Positions 56,233-64,000 of a stretch of DNA of 64,000 bases are shown here, in pieces. How positions within the stretch are numbered: position 1 is the first letter of the stretch; each line of letters begins with the position of its first letter. The notes under the pieces are model-generated. The model made no database searches. It worked only from the letters and a program-made list of their open reading frames with translations, and was not told where the DNA came from. This DNA comes from Pseudomonas sp. ERMR1:02 (GTDB lineage Bacteria; Pseudomonadota; Gammaproteobacteria; Pseudomonadales; Pseudomonadaceae): positions 310,001-374,000 of the forward strand of contig NZ_NKJI01000002.1 of NCBI RefSeq assembly GCF_002277815.1. The letters are read 5' to 3'. Both the position numbers and the translations under genes were made by a program.

Positions 56233-58020
56233 ATGAGCGATTCGGATGCTTTGCCCCCCGTCCCTGAACCGGGACGACTTGCGCGCAGGGACATTGGTGA
56301 TCAAACCGGGTGGAGCCGTTGGCTGCCCGGGCTGCAGACACTACGCAGGTACAAAGCGGCCTGGTTGCAGCACGATATTGTGGCCGGGCTGGTGCTGACC
56401 ACGATGCTGGTGCCCGTCGGCATTGCCTACGCTGTGGCTTCGGGCGTGCCGGGCATCTATGGCCTCTACGCAACGATCGTTCCGCTGATCGCCTATGCGC
56501 TGTTCGGGCCCAGCCGGATTCTGGTGCTCGGGCCGGATTCCTCATTGGCTGCGGTGATCCTCGCCGTGATCCTGCCATTGTCCGGCGGCGACCCACATCG
56601 CGCGGTAGTCCTTGCCGGCATGATGGCGATCGTTTCGGGGACGGTGTGCATCCTGGCTGGCGTGGCGCGTCTGGGCTTCGTTACCGAGCTGCTGTCCAAG
56701 CCGATCCGCTATGGCTACATGAACGGGATCGCACTGACCGTATTGATCAGCCAGCTGCCCAAGCTTTTCGGCTTTTCGATCGAAAGCGCCGGACCGCTGA
56801 GAAACCTCTGGGCCATCGCTAAAGGGGTGATCGACGGCAGATCCAATTGGGTCACGTTTACGGTCGGCGCCGCAACCCTGGCAGTGATCCTTCTGCTCAA
56901 GGACAAAAAGCGCGTGCCGGGTATTTTGATTGCAGTGGCCGCCGCCACTATCGTCGTGGGTGTGCTGGATCTTGCGGCGCGCGGTGTGGCGGTCCTCGGC
57001 TCACTGCCACAAGGCTTGCCGGCGTTCGCTATCCCCTGGATTACCAGCGACGATATCGTTCCGGTGTTGATCGGCGGTTGCGCCGTTGCCCTTGTCTCGT
57101 TCGCTGACACCAGTGTGCTCTCTCGTGTCTATGCGGCGCGGACCCGAACCTATGTCGACCCGAACAAGGAGATGGTGGGACTCGGTGTCGCCAACCTGGC
57201 CGCCGGCTTGTTCCAGGGCTTCCCGATCAGCAGCAGTTCGTCACGCACTCCTGTGGCCGAGGCGGCGGGCGCCAGAACCCAACTGACCGGCGTCGTCGGC
57301 GCACTGGCTGTCGCCTTGCTGCTGATGGTGGCGCCCAACCTGCTGCAGAACTTGCCCACCAGCGCGCTGGCGGCGGTCGTTATCGCATCGGCTATAGGTC
57401 TGATCGAAGTCACCGACCTGCGACGCATCTATCGGATCCAGCGCTGGGAATTCTGGCTGTCGATCGCCTGTACGGTAGGCGTGGCGGTGCTGGGCGCGAT
57501 CCAGGGCATCGGCCTGGCCATCGTCATCGCTGTCATCGAATTCCTGTGGGATGCATGGCGCCCTTACTCGGCGGTTCTGGGGCGTGCCGAAGGGGTCCAG
57601 GGCTATCACGACACCAAGCGTTATCCGCAAGCTCGCCTGATTCCCGGCCTGGTGTTGTTTCGCTGGGATGCGCCGTTGTTTTTCGCCAACGCCGAACTGT
57701 TCCAGGATCGAGTGCTGGACGCCGTGGCTGCATCGCCGACGCCCGTGCGCTGGCTGCTCGTCGCAGCGGAACCGGTCACCAGTGTGGACGTGACCGCCGC
57801 CGACATGCTGGCCGAGCTGGACGAAACCCTGCACGCGGCGGGTATCGAACTGTGCATGGCCGAGATGAAAGATCCGGTCAAGGACAAACTGAAGCGATTC
57901 GGGTTGTTCGCGCAGTTTGGCGAAGAAGCGTTCTTTGCCACCCTGGGCGCCGCCGTCAGCCGCTATCTTGAGATCCATCCGGTGGAATGGAGGGAAGGGG
58001 AATACGAGGATCGCGAATAG
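56233..58020 (+). CDS. SulP-family anion transporter with STAS domain
   Basis: The 595-residue inner membrane protein has the SulP/SLC26 fold, with helices from about residue 40 to 440. Signatures are VPVGIAYAVASGVPGIYGLY, LGPDSSLAAVILAVILPLSG and FQGFPISSSSSRTPVAEAAG. A cytoplasmic STAS domain occupies the C-terminus (IELCMAEMKDPVKDKLKRFG). Members carry sulfate, bicarbonate or other anions. GGAGG overlaps the end of ppk2, and the coupling is strong. The substrate is not determined by sequence. Confidence 0.93.
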   Translation: MSDSDALPPVPEPGRLARRDIGDQTGWSRWLPGLQTLRRYKAAWLQHDIVAGLVLTTMLVPVGIAYAVASGVPGIYGLYATIVPLIAYALFGPSRILVLGPDSSLAAVILAVILPLSGGDPHRAVVLAGMMAIVSGTVCILAGVARLGFVTELLSKPIRYGYMNGIALTVLISQLPKLFGFSIESAGPLRNLWAIAKGVIDGRSNWVTFTVGAATLAVILLLKDKKRVPGILIAVAAATIVVGVLDLAARGVAVLGSLPQGLPAFAIPWITSDDIVPVLIGGCAVALVSFADTSVLSRVYAARTRTYVDPNKEMVGLGVANLAAGLFQGFPISSSSSRTPVAEAAGARTQLTGVVGALAVALLLMVAPNLLQNLPTSALAAVVIASAIGLIEVTDLRRIYRIQRWEFWLSIACTVGVAVLGAIQGIGLAIVIAVIEFLWDAWRPYSAVLGRAEGVQGYHDTKRYPQARLIPGLVLFRWDAPLFFANAELFQDRVLDAVAASPTPVRWLLVAAEPVTSVDVTAADMLAELDETLHAAGIELCMAEMKDPVKDKLKRFGLFAQFGEEAFFATLGAAVSRYLEIHPVEWREGEYEDRE

Positions 58021-58066
58021 GCCAGACAACGCGGTCATTCAGATAGGGCGCGTTATCGTTGGCGTC
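58021..58066. repeat. Remnant of a REP-pair spacer
   Basis: ACGCGGTCATTCAGATAGGG followed by CGCGTTATCGTTGGCGTCC matches the spacer between REP arms elsewhere in this window (7886-7925, 22740-22779 and inverted at 3186-3218), but the REP arms are missing. It separates the two convergent operons. Confidence 0.7.
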
Positions 58067-58068
58067 CT

Positions 58069-59490
58069 TCAAGGAGCCGTGGCCGTCAGCTTGTCAGCCT
58101 CGGTCACCCAACCTCCGCCGGTCGCCTTGTACAGATCAATCATGGTCGTGAACACTGAGGCCCGGGTACGGGTGTAATTCAACTCGGCATCAAACAGGCT
58201 GCGCTCGGCATCCAGCACTTCGATGTAGTCGGTGTAGCCGTTGTCGTAGCGCAGCCGCGCGAACCGTGCGTAAGTGCTCAGTGCCTCGACCTGCCGACCC
58301 TGGTAGGTCATCTGTTCGCGGGATTTACTGGACGCGATCAGGGCATTTTCCACGTCGCTGAAGGCCGATTGAATTGCCTGCTGGTAACTCAGCAGAGTTT
58401 GTTGCTGGAACGCTTCTGCTTGTTGCACCTGGCCTGCGATGCCGCCGGCGGTGAAGATCGGCATGCTGGCGGCGACGCCATAGGACCAGGTTTCGGCGGG
58501 CCCGGTGAACAGGTTCGATAGCTGATTGCTGACCGAACCCAGTAGCCCGGTCAGGGAAATAGTCGGGAAATACTGGGCCTTGGCGGCACCGATAAGGGCG
58601 TTGGCCGAGATCAGATTCAGCTCGGCCTGGCGCAGATCGGGTCGCCGTTCCAGCAAGTCCGAGGGCAGACCTGCAGGCACCGACGGTAGCGTCAACTGGC
58701 CCAGGTCACGACCTCGTATGATCGGCCCCGGATTGCGGCCAAGCAGTACGGCCAGCGCGTTTTCCTGTTGCGCGACCAACGGTTCGAATTGCGCTACCGA
58801 AGCCAGGGTCCGCTCGTACTCGGACTGGTTTTGGGCCAATTCCATTTCGGAAATGGTGCCGGCGCGATAGCGCAGTTTGAAAATCTCGTAGGAATCGCTT
58901 CGCGCCTTGGCGGTCGTACGGGCTATTTCCAGTTCCCGGTCAAGATCGCGCAGCGTCACGTAACTCGACGCCACCGACGACACCAGGCTCAAAATGACGC
59001 TACGGCGACCTTCCTCCGAAGCCAGCAGATCTGCGCGGGCCGATTCACTCAGGCGCCGCAACCGGCCCCAGACATCCAGTTCCCAGTTCACACTGAGAAT
59101 GGCCTGATAGTTGTTGAACACCGGGTCGACGGACGAATCCAGTGGCACCGGACCGTTATTGCGGGGAGAGCGGGCGCGCTGACCTTGCGTGCCTAGCCCG
59201 ACTTGAGGGAACAACAGGGAATGTGTTTGCCCGTAACGGCCCTGAAATTGCTCCACCCGTGCCGCGGCGATCTTGATGTCTTTGTTCTCCAGTAATGCTG
59301 TGCGGATCAGGTCATTCAGAACAGGGTCCTGGAACTGCTCCCACCACAGTGTATTGGATAGATCCTTTGCTTCTTTATCCGCATACCGGTAGGCGGCGGG
59401 TGTGTCGATGTCGGGGTGCTGATAGTCCGGACCCACCAGGCAGCCAGCGAGGCTCAGACACAGCAAAAGTGGGAGAGGGGATCTGCGCAT
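58069..59490 (-). CDS. RND efflux outer membrane factor (OprM/NodT family)
   Basis: The 473-residue outer membrane lipoprotein starts MRRSPLPLLLCLSLAGC, with the lipobox cysteine at about residue 17. It has two OEP repeats, with coiled-coil segments such as YVTLRDLDRELEIARTTAKA and YSYAGTIS-like regions, and YDNGYTDYIEVLDAERSLF near the end. It forms the trimeric channel of the pump encoded upstream. AGGAGGATTGAA lies just before ATG 59490, inside the end of the pump gene. The longer frame to 59556 is not needed. Confidence 0.92.
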   Translation of the reverse strand: MRRSPLPLLLCLSLAGCLVGPDYQHPDIDTPAAYRYADKEAKDLSNTLWWEQFQDPVLNDLIRTALLENKDIKIAAARVEQFQGRYGQTHSLLFPQVGLGTQGQRARSPRNNGPVPLDSSVDPVFNNYQAILSVNWELDVWGRLRRLSESARADLLASEEGRRSVILSLVSSVASSYVTLRDLDRELEIARTTAKARSDSYEIFKLRYRAGTISEMELAQNQSEYERTLASVAQFEPLVAQQENALAVLLGRNPGPIIRGRDLGQLTLPSVPAGLPSDLLERRPDLRQAELNLISANALIGAAKAQYFPTISLTGLLGSVSNQLSNLFTGPAETWSYGVAASMPIFTAGGIAGQVQQAEAFQQQTLLSYQQAIQSAFSDVENALIASSKSREQMTYQGRQVEALSTYARFARLRYDNGYTDYIEVLDAERSLFDAELNYTRTRASVFTTMIDLYKATGGGWVTEADKLTATAP

Positions 59491-59491
59491 T

Positions 59492-62400
59492 TCAATCCTC
59501 CTCATGACGGTTTTGGGCAGCCCCATCGGGAATCTGCCCAGACTGTGCAGATTCACTTGGCTGGACGGCCTTCTGGGTTGTGTCCTTTTCCCCGAACATT
59601 CGCTCTATCAGGTAATAGAACAGCGGTATGAAGAAGATCGCAATGACGGTGGCTGCCAGCATCCCACCAATCACGCCGGTACCGATGGAGTGGCGGCTGT
59701 TTTCGGATGCGCCGACGGCAATGGCTAGCGGAACGCACCCCAGGATGAACGCCAGCGATGTCATTATGATCGGGCGCAAGCGCTCCTTGGCGGCGGTCAT
59801 TGCCGCATCGTAGGCCGACATGCCGTTTTCCCGGTTCAATACCGCGAACTCGAAGATAAGAATGGCGTTCTTGGCGGCCAGCGCCACCAGCATGGTCAAG
59901 CCGATCTGGAAATAGACATCATTGCTCAACCCGCGGAGCAGAACCGCAAGCAGCGCACCGAACAAGGCAAATGGCACCGCCATCAATACGCCGACGGGCA
60001 GGGACCATTTTTCGTACTGGGCGGCCAGGATCAGGAACACCATCACCAGACCGAAAATGAACACCTGAGACGAAGCGCCGCCGCTCTTTTTCTCCTCGAA
60101 CGCTTCACCACTCAAGGCCAGCGAGTAATCGTTGGTCATGATTTCGGCGCTGATTTCTTCCAGCGCCTTGAGCGCCTGGCCGGAACTGTAGCCGGGGGCA
60201 GCGTTGGCGGTGAGTTTGACTGCCGGAAAGTTGTTGAAACGGGTCAGCAGGTCGGGGCCTGTGACGTAGCGGGTGGTCAACACAGACTTGAGCGGCACCA
60301 TTTCGAGGTTTTTGCTGCGCACGTAAATCTGTTGCAGGTCCTCGGCCTTGAGGCGATAGGACGGCTCGGCTTGCAGGATGACCTGCCACAGGCGGCTGAA
60401 TTTATTGAATTGCGAGACGTACAGCGAACCGAACATGGTTTGCATGGCGCTGTAGACATCCTCCACCGGTACACCCAGGGTCTCGGCCTTTTCCCGGTCC
60501 ACGTCGACCATCAGCTGCCGCGAATGCACATTGAAGGTGGAGGTAATCGCGCCGAGTTCCGGGCGCTGCCTGGCCTTCGTCACCAGATTGCCGACCATTT
60601 CCGCCAGTTGGTCGACATTAGCGTCGCCCTTGCTCTGCACCCATACTTCCATGCCGCCGGTGGTGCCCAGGCCGGGAATCGAAGGCGGGTTAACGGGCAG
60701 AATGATCCCGCCCTGCACCGTGGAAAAAGCACGGGCGGCTTTCTGGATGACCGCAGGGGCGCTTTGTTCCTTGACGGTTTCCGAGTCCTTGTAGCGCCCC
60801 CCGAAATCCTTGAAGCCGACGAAGACGGTGGCGGCATTGTTCTTGTTCTGGCCGTCCAGCAGGCTATAGCCATTGACGATGGCGACACCTTCGACAGACG
60901 CATCATTCATGAAGAAGTCACTGGCCACTTTGCCGACCTCACCGGTGCGATCAAGACTGGCGGCATCGGGCATGATCACGGCCCCCAGCAGGTAGCCCTG
61001 GTCTTCTGGTGGCAGGAAGGCACTGGGTATGCGCTGCCCCATCAACAGGATCAGCACGATCATGCCGGCAAAGAGCAGTAGCGCCAGCACAAAGCGCTTG
61101 ATCATGAACGCCACTGAGCGCGAATAGCCTTCTGTCATGCGCTCGAAACTGCGTTCGAACCAGCGGAAAAAGGCGTTCTTGTCACCGTGCTGGGGCTTGA
61201 GCAGCAGTGCGGCCAGGGCCGGCGACAGGGTCAAGGCGACCAGGCCTGAGATCACCACGGAAATGGCGATGGTGATTGCGAACTGTTTATAGAGCTGGCC
61301 GGTGATACCACCCATGAACGCCACCGGGATGAACACCGCGCACAGCACCAGCACGATGGCCACTACCGGGCCTGCCACTTCGTCCATCGCACGCTTGGCC
61401 GCGTCCTTGGGTGTCATCTTGTGCACTTGCATGTTGCGTTCGACGTTTTCGATCACCACGATCGCATCGTCCACCACGATACCGATCGCCAGCACCATGC
61501 CGAACAGCGTCAGCATGTTCACCGAAAACCCGAGGGCCGACATGCCGATAAAGGTACCGACGATGGACACCGGCACCGCAATCACCGGAATCAGTGTGGC
61601 ACGCAGGCTCTGCAGGAACAGGAACACCACGATGACCACCAGCACCAGGGCTTCGAAGAAGGTGTGGATCACCTCGGAAATCGAAGCACGGGTAAACGCG
61701 GTGGTGTCCATCACGATCTTGTATTGGATGCCCTCGGGAAAGGTCGATTTCATGTCCGCCAGGGTCTTGGTTACCGCAGCGGAGACGTCGAGGGCGTTTG
61801 CGCCGGGTTGTTGATAGACGGCAATCAGCGTCGCCGGACGGCCCTGATAGGTGCTGCGCAGCGAGTAGTCTTTTTGCCCCAGCTCTGCACGTCCGACATC
61901 CCTGAGGCGAACAATCGCGGCGCCGTTGTTGCTGGCCCGCAAGATGATGTTCTCGAATTCCGCGGGTTCGGTCAGGCGGCCCTTGGTGGTCACGGCAAAC
62001 GACTGTTCCACGGCCTGTCCCGTGGGGGATTGCCCGACGCGGCCTACCGCGAACTGCTGGTTCTGGTTGGCCACGGCTTTCTGCACATCGGCAGCGGTGA
62101 TGCCCAATTGGGCCATGCGGTCAGGCTTGAGCCAGATGCGCATGGCGTAGTCCGGCGTGCCGAAAATACTGGCCTGGTTGGCTCCCGGAATGCGTTTGAT
62201 CGCATCCAGTATGTAGAGGCTGGCGTAGTTCGCGACGTAAGTACTGTCATAACGGTCGCCTTCGGAATACACGGAAAGGATCATCATGAACGCCGACGAC
62301 TTCTTCTGTACTTGAATGCCCTGGCTCTGCACGGCGGAGGGCAATTGCGGCAAGGCCAGATTGACGCGGTTCTGCACGTCCACCTGGGCCAGAGACGGAT

Positions 62401-62701
62401 CGGTGCCGATTTCGAAGAAAACGTTCAGCGTCATGTTGCCCGTCGCAGAGCTCGACGAGTTCATGTAGATCATGTTGTCGGCGCCGTTGACCTGTTGCTC
62501 GATCGGCGCGGCCACGTTATTGGCCACGACCTGCGCATCGGCGCCGGGGTAGGTGGCTGCGACGGTGATTTGCGGCGGCGTGATATCCGGGTACTGGGCC
62601 ACGGGTAGCTGGAGCATGGCCACTGCGCCGGCCAGGGTGATGATGATGGAAATCACCGAGGCGAAAATGGGTCGGTCAATGCAATAGTGGGAAATGCTCA
62701 T
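59492..62701 (-). CDS. RND multidrug efflux permease (HAE1 family)
   Basis: The 1069-residue inner membrane protein is the proton-driven pump of a tripartite system. It has the opening ISHYCIDRPIFASVISIIIT, two large periplasmic loops and twelve helices. The proton-relay aspartates are in GIVVDDAIVVIENVERNM (about residue 405). It is full length for the AcrB/MexB class, but is distinct from MexB and MexF in sequence, so no symbol is given. The ATG overlaps the adaptor stop by four bases. It has a C-terminal tail rich in Gln and Ser. Confidence 0.94.
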   Translation of the reverse strand: MSISHYCIDRPIFASVISIIITLAGAVAMLQLPVAQYPDITPPQITVAATYPGADAQVVANNVAAPIEQQVNGADNMIYMNSSSSATGNMTLNVFFEIGTDPSLAQVDVQNRVNLALPQLPSAVQSQGIQVQKKSSAFMMILSVYSEGDRYDSTYVANYASLYILDAIKRIPGANQASIFGTPDYAMRIWLKPDRMAQLGITAADVQKAVANQNQQFAVGRVGQSPTGQAVEQSFAVTTKGRLTEPAEFENIILRASNNGAAIVRLRDVGRAELGQKDYSLRSTYQGRPATLIAVYQQPGANALDVSAAVTKTLADMKSTFPEGIQYKIVMDTTAFTRASISEVIHTFFEALVLVVIVVFLFLQSLRATLIPVIAVPVSIVGTFIGMSALGFSVNMLTLFGMVLAIGIVVDDAIVVIENVERNMQVHKMTPKDAAKRAMDEVAGPVVAIVLVLCAVFIPVAFMGGITGQLYKQFAITIAISVVISGLVALTLSPALAALLLKPQHGDKNAFFRWFERSFERMTEGYSRSVAFMIKRFVLALLLFAGMIVLILLMGQRIPSAFLPPEDQGYLLGAVIMPDAASLDRTGEVGKVASDFFMNDASVEGVAIVNGYSLLDGQNKNNAATVFVGFKDFGGRYKDSETVKEQSAPAVIQKAARAFSTVQGGIILPVNPPSIPGLGTTGGMEVWVQSKGDANVDQLAEMVGNLVTKARQRPELGAITSTFNVHSRQLMVDVDREKAETLGVPVEDVYSAMQTMFGSLYVSQFNKFSRLWQVILQAEPSYRLKAEDLQQIYVRSKNLEMVPLKSVLTTRYVTGPDLLTRFNNFPAVKLTANAAPGYSSGQALKALEEISAEIMTNDYSLALSGEAFEEKKSGGASSQVFIFGLVMVFLILAAQYEKWSLPVGVLMAVPFALFGALLAVLLRGLSNDVYFQIGLTMLVALAAKNAILIFEFAVLNRENGMSAYDAAMTAAKERLRPIIMTSLAFILGCVPLAIAVGASENSRHSIGTGVIGGMLAATVIAIFFIPLFYYLIERMFGEKDTTQKAVQPSESAQSGQIPDGAAQNRHEED

Positions 62702-63921
62702 GGCGTTTTCCCGCTGTCTGCTCCGGTCGCGCCTGCCTTCGCCGGTTGACCGGCCGCGCTACCTGCCGCTGCCGCGCCGGCGCCATCGACGATATTCAGC
62801 GGCCCACCGGGTGTGACCCTGATCGCGCCATCGACCACGATGCGCTCACCGGCCCGCAGGCCCTTGCTGATAAACCAGTCATCGCCTTGCCAATCACCCA
62901 CTTCGACGATGCGTTGTTCGGGCTTACCCTCGGCGTTGAGGACCCAGACAAAATGGCTCTTGGCACCTTCCAGCACGGCCTTTTGCGGTACCAGTATGGC
63001 GTTCGGCCGGGACGCCCCCTTGGCCAGCGCCTTCACGAACTGACCGGGACGCAGCAGCCCCTTCGGATTGGCCAGCACCGCGCGGACCAGAAAGGTCCCG
63101 GTTTCCTGGCTGAAAGAGGGCGCCAGGAAATTCACCTGGCCGTGCTCAGGCGCCACGGTCCCGTCAGCCAGTACCACCTCGACGACAAAGTCACTGCGCG
63201 GCGGGAATTTAAGGCGCCCGGTGGCGATCTCGTCGCGATATTTCAGCGTTTCGTTTTCCGAGAGACTGAAGTTGACGTACATCGGGTCCATCTGCGACAC
63301 CGAGGTCAGCAATCCCGACTCGCCCGGCGTTACGTAACTGCCATCCTGTTTTTTGGCATAACTGGAAAGGCCGGTGAGGGGAGAGGTGATGGTGGTGTAG
63401 CTGAGGTTCAGTTCTGCGTTGCGCACGACCCCCTCTGCGGCCAGTACGGCGGCACGAGTTCCACGCTCTTCGCCGACGGCATTGTCCAGATCCATCTTGC
63501 TGACCGCGTTTTGCGCCGCCAGTGGACGGACACGGGCCAGCGCCGCCTTGGCCACTTCCCAGCGCGCCTGTTGCTGGGCCAACTGTCCCTTGGCCGACAG
63601 CAGAGTTGCCTCGAAAGGTTTAGGGTCCATCTGGAACAGCGTCTGCCCGGCTTTCACCAGATCGCCTTCGGTGTACAGCCGCCGATCCAGAAAGCCGGCG
63701 ACGCGTGCACGGATCTCTACTTCGCGGGAACTCTGGGTTTGCGCGACAAATTCGAAAGTGACCGGAGTATCGCGGGCGGTGACCGTCATGACAGTCACAT
63801 CTGGGGCTTGTCGGGCGGCTGAAGCAGGCTCTTTACCGCAGCCGCCCAGCACAGTCGAGATTGCGATCAGCAAGGCAATCGGCATGCAAACGCGCTGCCT
63901 GACAACGTAGTTCAGGTCCAT
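62698..63921 (-). CDS. RND efflux periplasmic adaptor (membrane fusion protein)
   Basis: The 407-residue lipoprotein is the first gene of the pump operon. It has a lipobox (LLIAISTVLGGCGKE), a lipoyl/barrel-sandwich domain (VEIRARVAGFLDRRLYTEGD) and the alpha-hairpin (KGQLAQQQARWEVAKAALAR). The beta-barrel and a Gly/Ala-rich tail follow. GGAGCAAGGTG lies before ATG 63921; an in-frame start exists at 63942. No regulator gene of the pump is visible in the last 80 bases of the window. Confidence 0.92.
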   Translation of the reverse strand: MDLNYVVRQRVCMPIALLIAISTVLGGCGKEPASAARQAPDVTVMTVTARDTPVTFEFVAQTQSSREVEIRARVAGFLDRRLYTEGDLVKAGQTLFQMDPKPFEATLLSAKGQLAQQQARWEVAKAALARVRPLAAQNAVSKMDLDNAVGEERGTRAAVLAAEGVVRNAELNLSYTTITSPLTGLSSYAKKQDGSYVTPGESGLLTSVSQMDPMYVNFSLSENETLKYRDEIATGRLKFPPRSDFVVEVVLADGTVAPEHGQVNFLAPSFSQETGTFLVRAVLANPKGLLRPGQFVKALAKGASRPNAILVPQKAVLEGAKSHFVWVLNAEGKPEQRIVEVGDWQGDDWFISKGLRAGERIVVDGAIRVTPGGPLNIVDGAGAAAAGSAAGQPAKAGATGADSGKTP

Positions 63922-64000
63922 CACCTTGCTCCATGAAGTCACTCGAACAGAGCGTAGACACTATCTCCCCGTTGCGCTAACTCGCGGACACGTACGACAA

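Overview
The window is high-GC DNA with gene content, REP repeats and operon types typical of a fluorescent Pseudomonas (arcDABC, fdnGHI-fdhE-selAB-selC, AI-2E and SulP transporters, RND efflux pump, VgrG with a phospholipase D effector, DUF6124 and DUF5064 genes, and many GTAGGAGCGAGC-type palindromes). Genus is an inference from gene content.

Layout. 1-6.8 kb: the 3' end of a formate dehydrogenase operon (FdnG C-terminus, FdnH, FdnI, FdhE) followed by the complete selenocysteine machinery (selA, selB, tRNA-Sec). 6.8-8.2 kb: REP-rich debris and a 5'-truncated OprD porin. 8.3-13.9 kb: AI-2E permease, LysR regulator, EamA exporter, and an MFS/TIM-barrel isomerase operon. 14-22.1 kb: a MocR-type regulator (frameshifted) diverging from a seven-gene catabolic operon (quinone oxidoreductase, TauD-like dioxygenase, BKACE beta-keto acid cleavage enzyme, MFS, DsbA/FrnE-like protein, Rieske protein, YeiH-type exporter). 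22.2-23.9 kb: a mosaic of palindromic and tandem repeats without credible genes. 23.9-36.6 kb: an AraC regulator diverging from a lipid-like operon (small hydrolase, DUF1302, DUF1329, YCF48-like, MMPL/RND exporter, acyl-CoA dehydrogenase, acyl-CoA ligase). 36.7-45.2 kb: a DUF6124 gene with an unusual leader, then an orphan VgrG, a Tle5-like phospholipase D interrupted by a stop codon, and two Sel1-type immunity-like genes. 45.4-52.5 kb: arginine deiminase pathway arcDABC under an ANR-type box, with a second arcD copy diverging from it. 52.6-58 kb: CPA2 antiporter, a VIT-like membrane protein, PPK2 and a SulP transporter. 58-64 kb: a tripartite RND efflux pump on the minus strand.

Two whole-window observations stand out. 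First, the same pair of 17-base direct repeats with a 21-base period lies upstream of the quinone oxidoreductase operon and of the hydrolase/DUF1302 operon, in both cases exactly 84-121 bases before the start codon. This suggests that the two operons form one regulon, probably controlled by the adjacent AraC protein. The combined gene set looks like an uncharacterised pathway that imports a hydrophobic, possibly sulfur-containing, substrate, cleaves it and activates it to a CoA thioester. Second, at least nine single-base deletions, mostly in short homopolymers, interrupt otherwise intact genes (MocR, acyl-CoA dehydrogenase, a Sel1 gene, arcC three times, arcB, VIT-like protein). The uniform pattern points to sequencing error rather than decay, so these genes are described in restored form with the breakpoints given.
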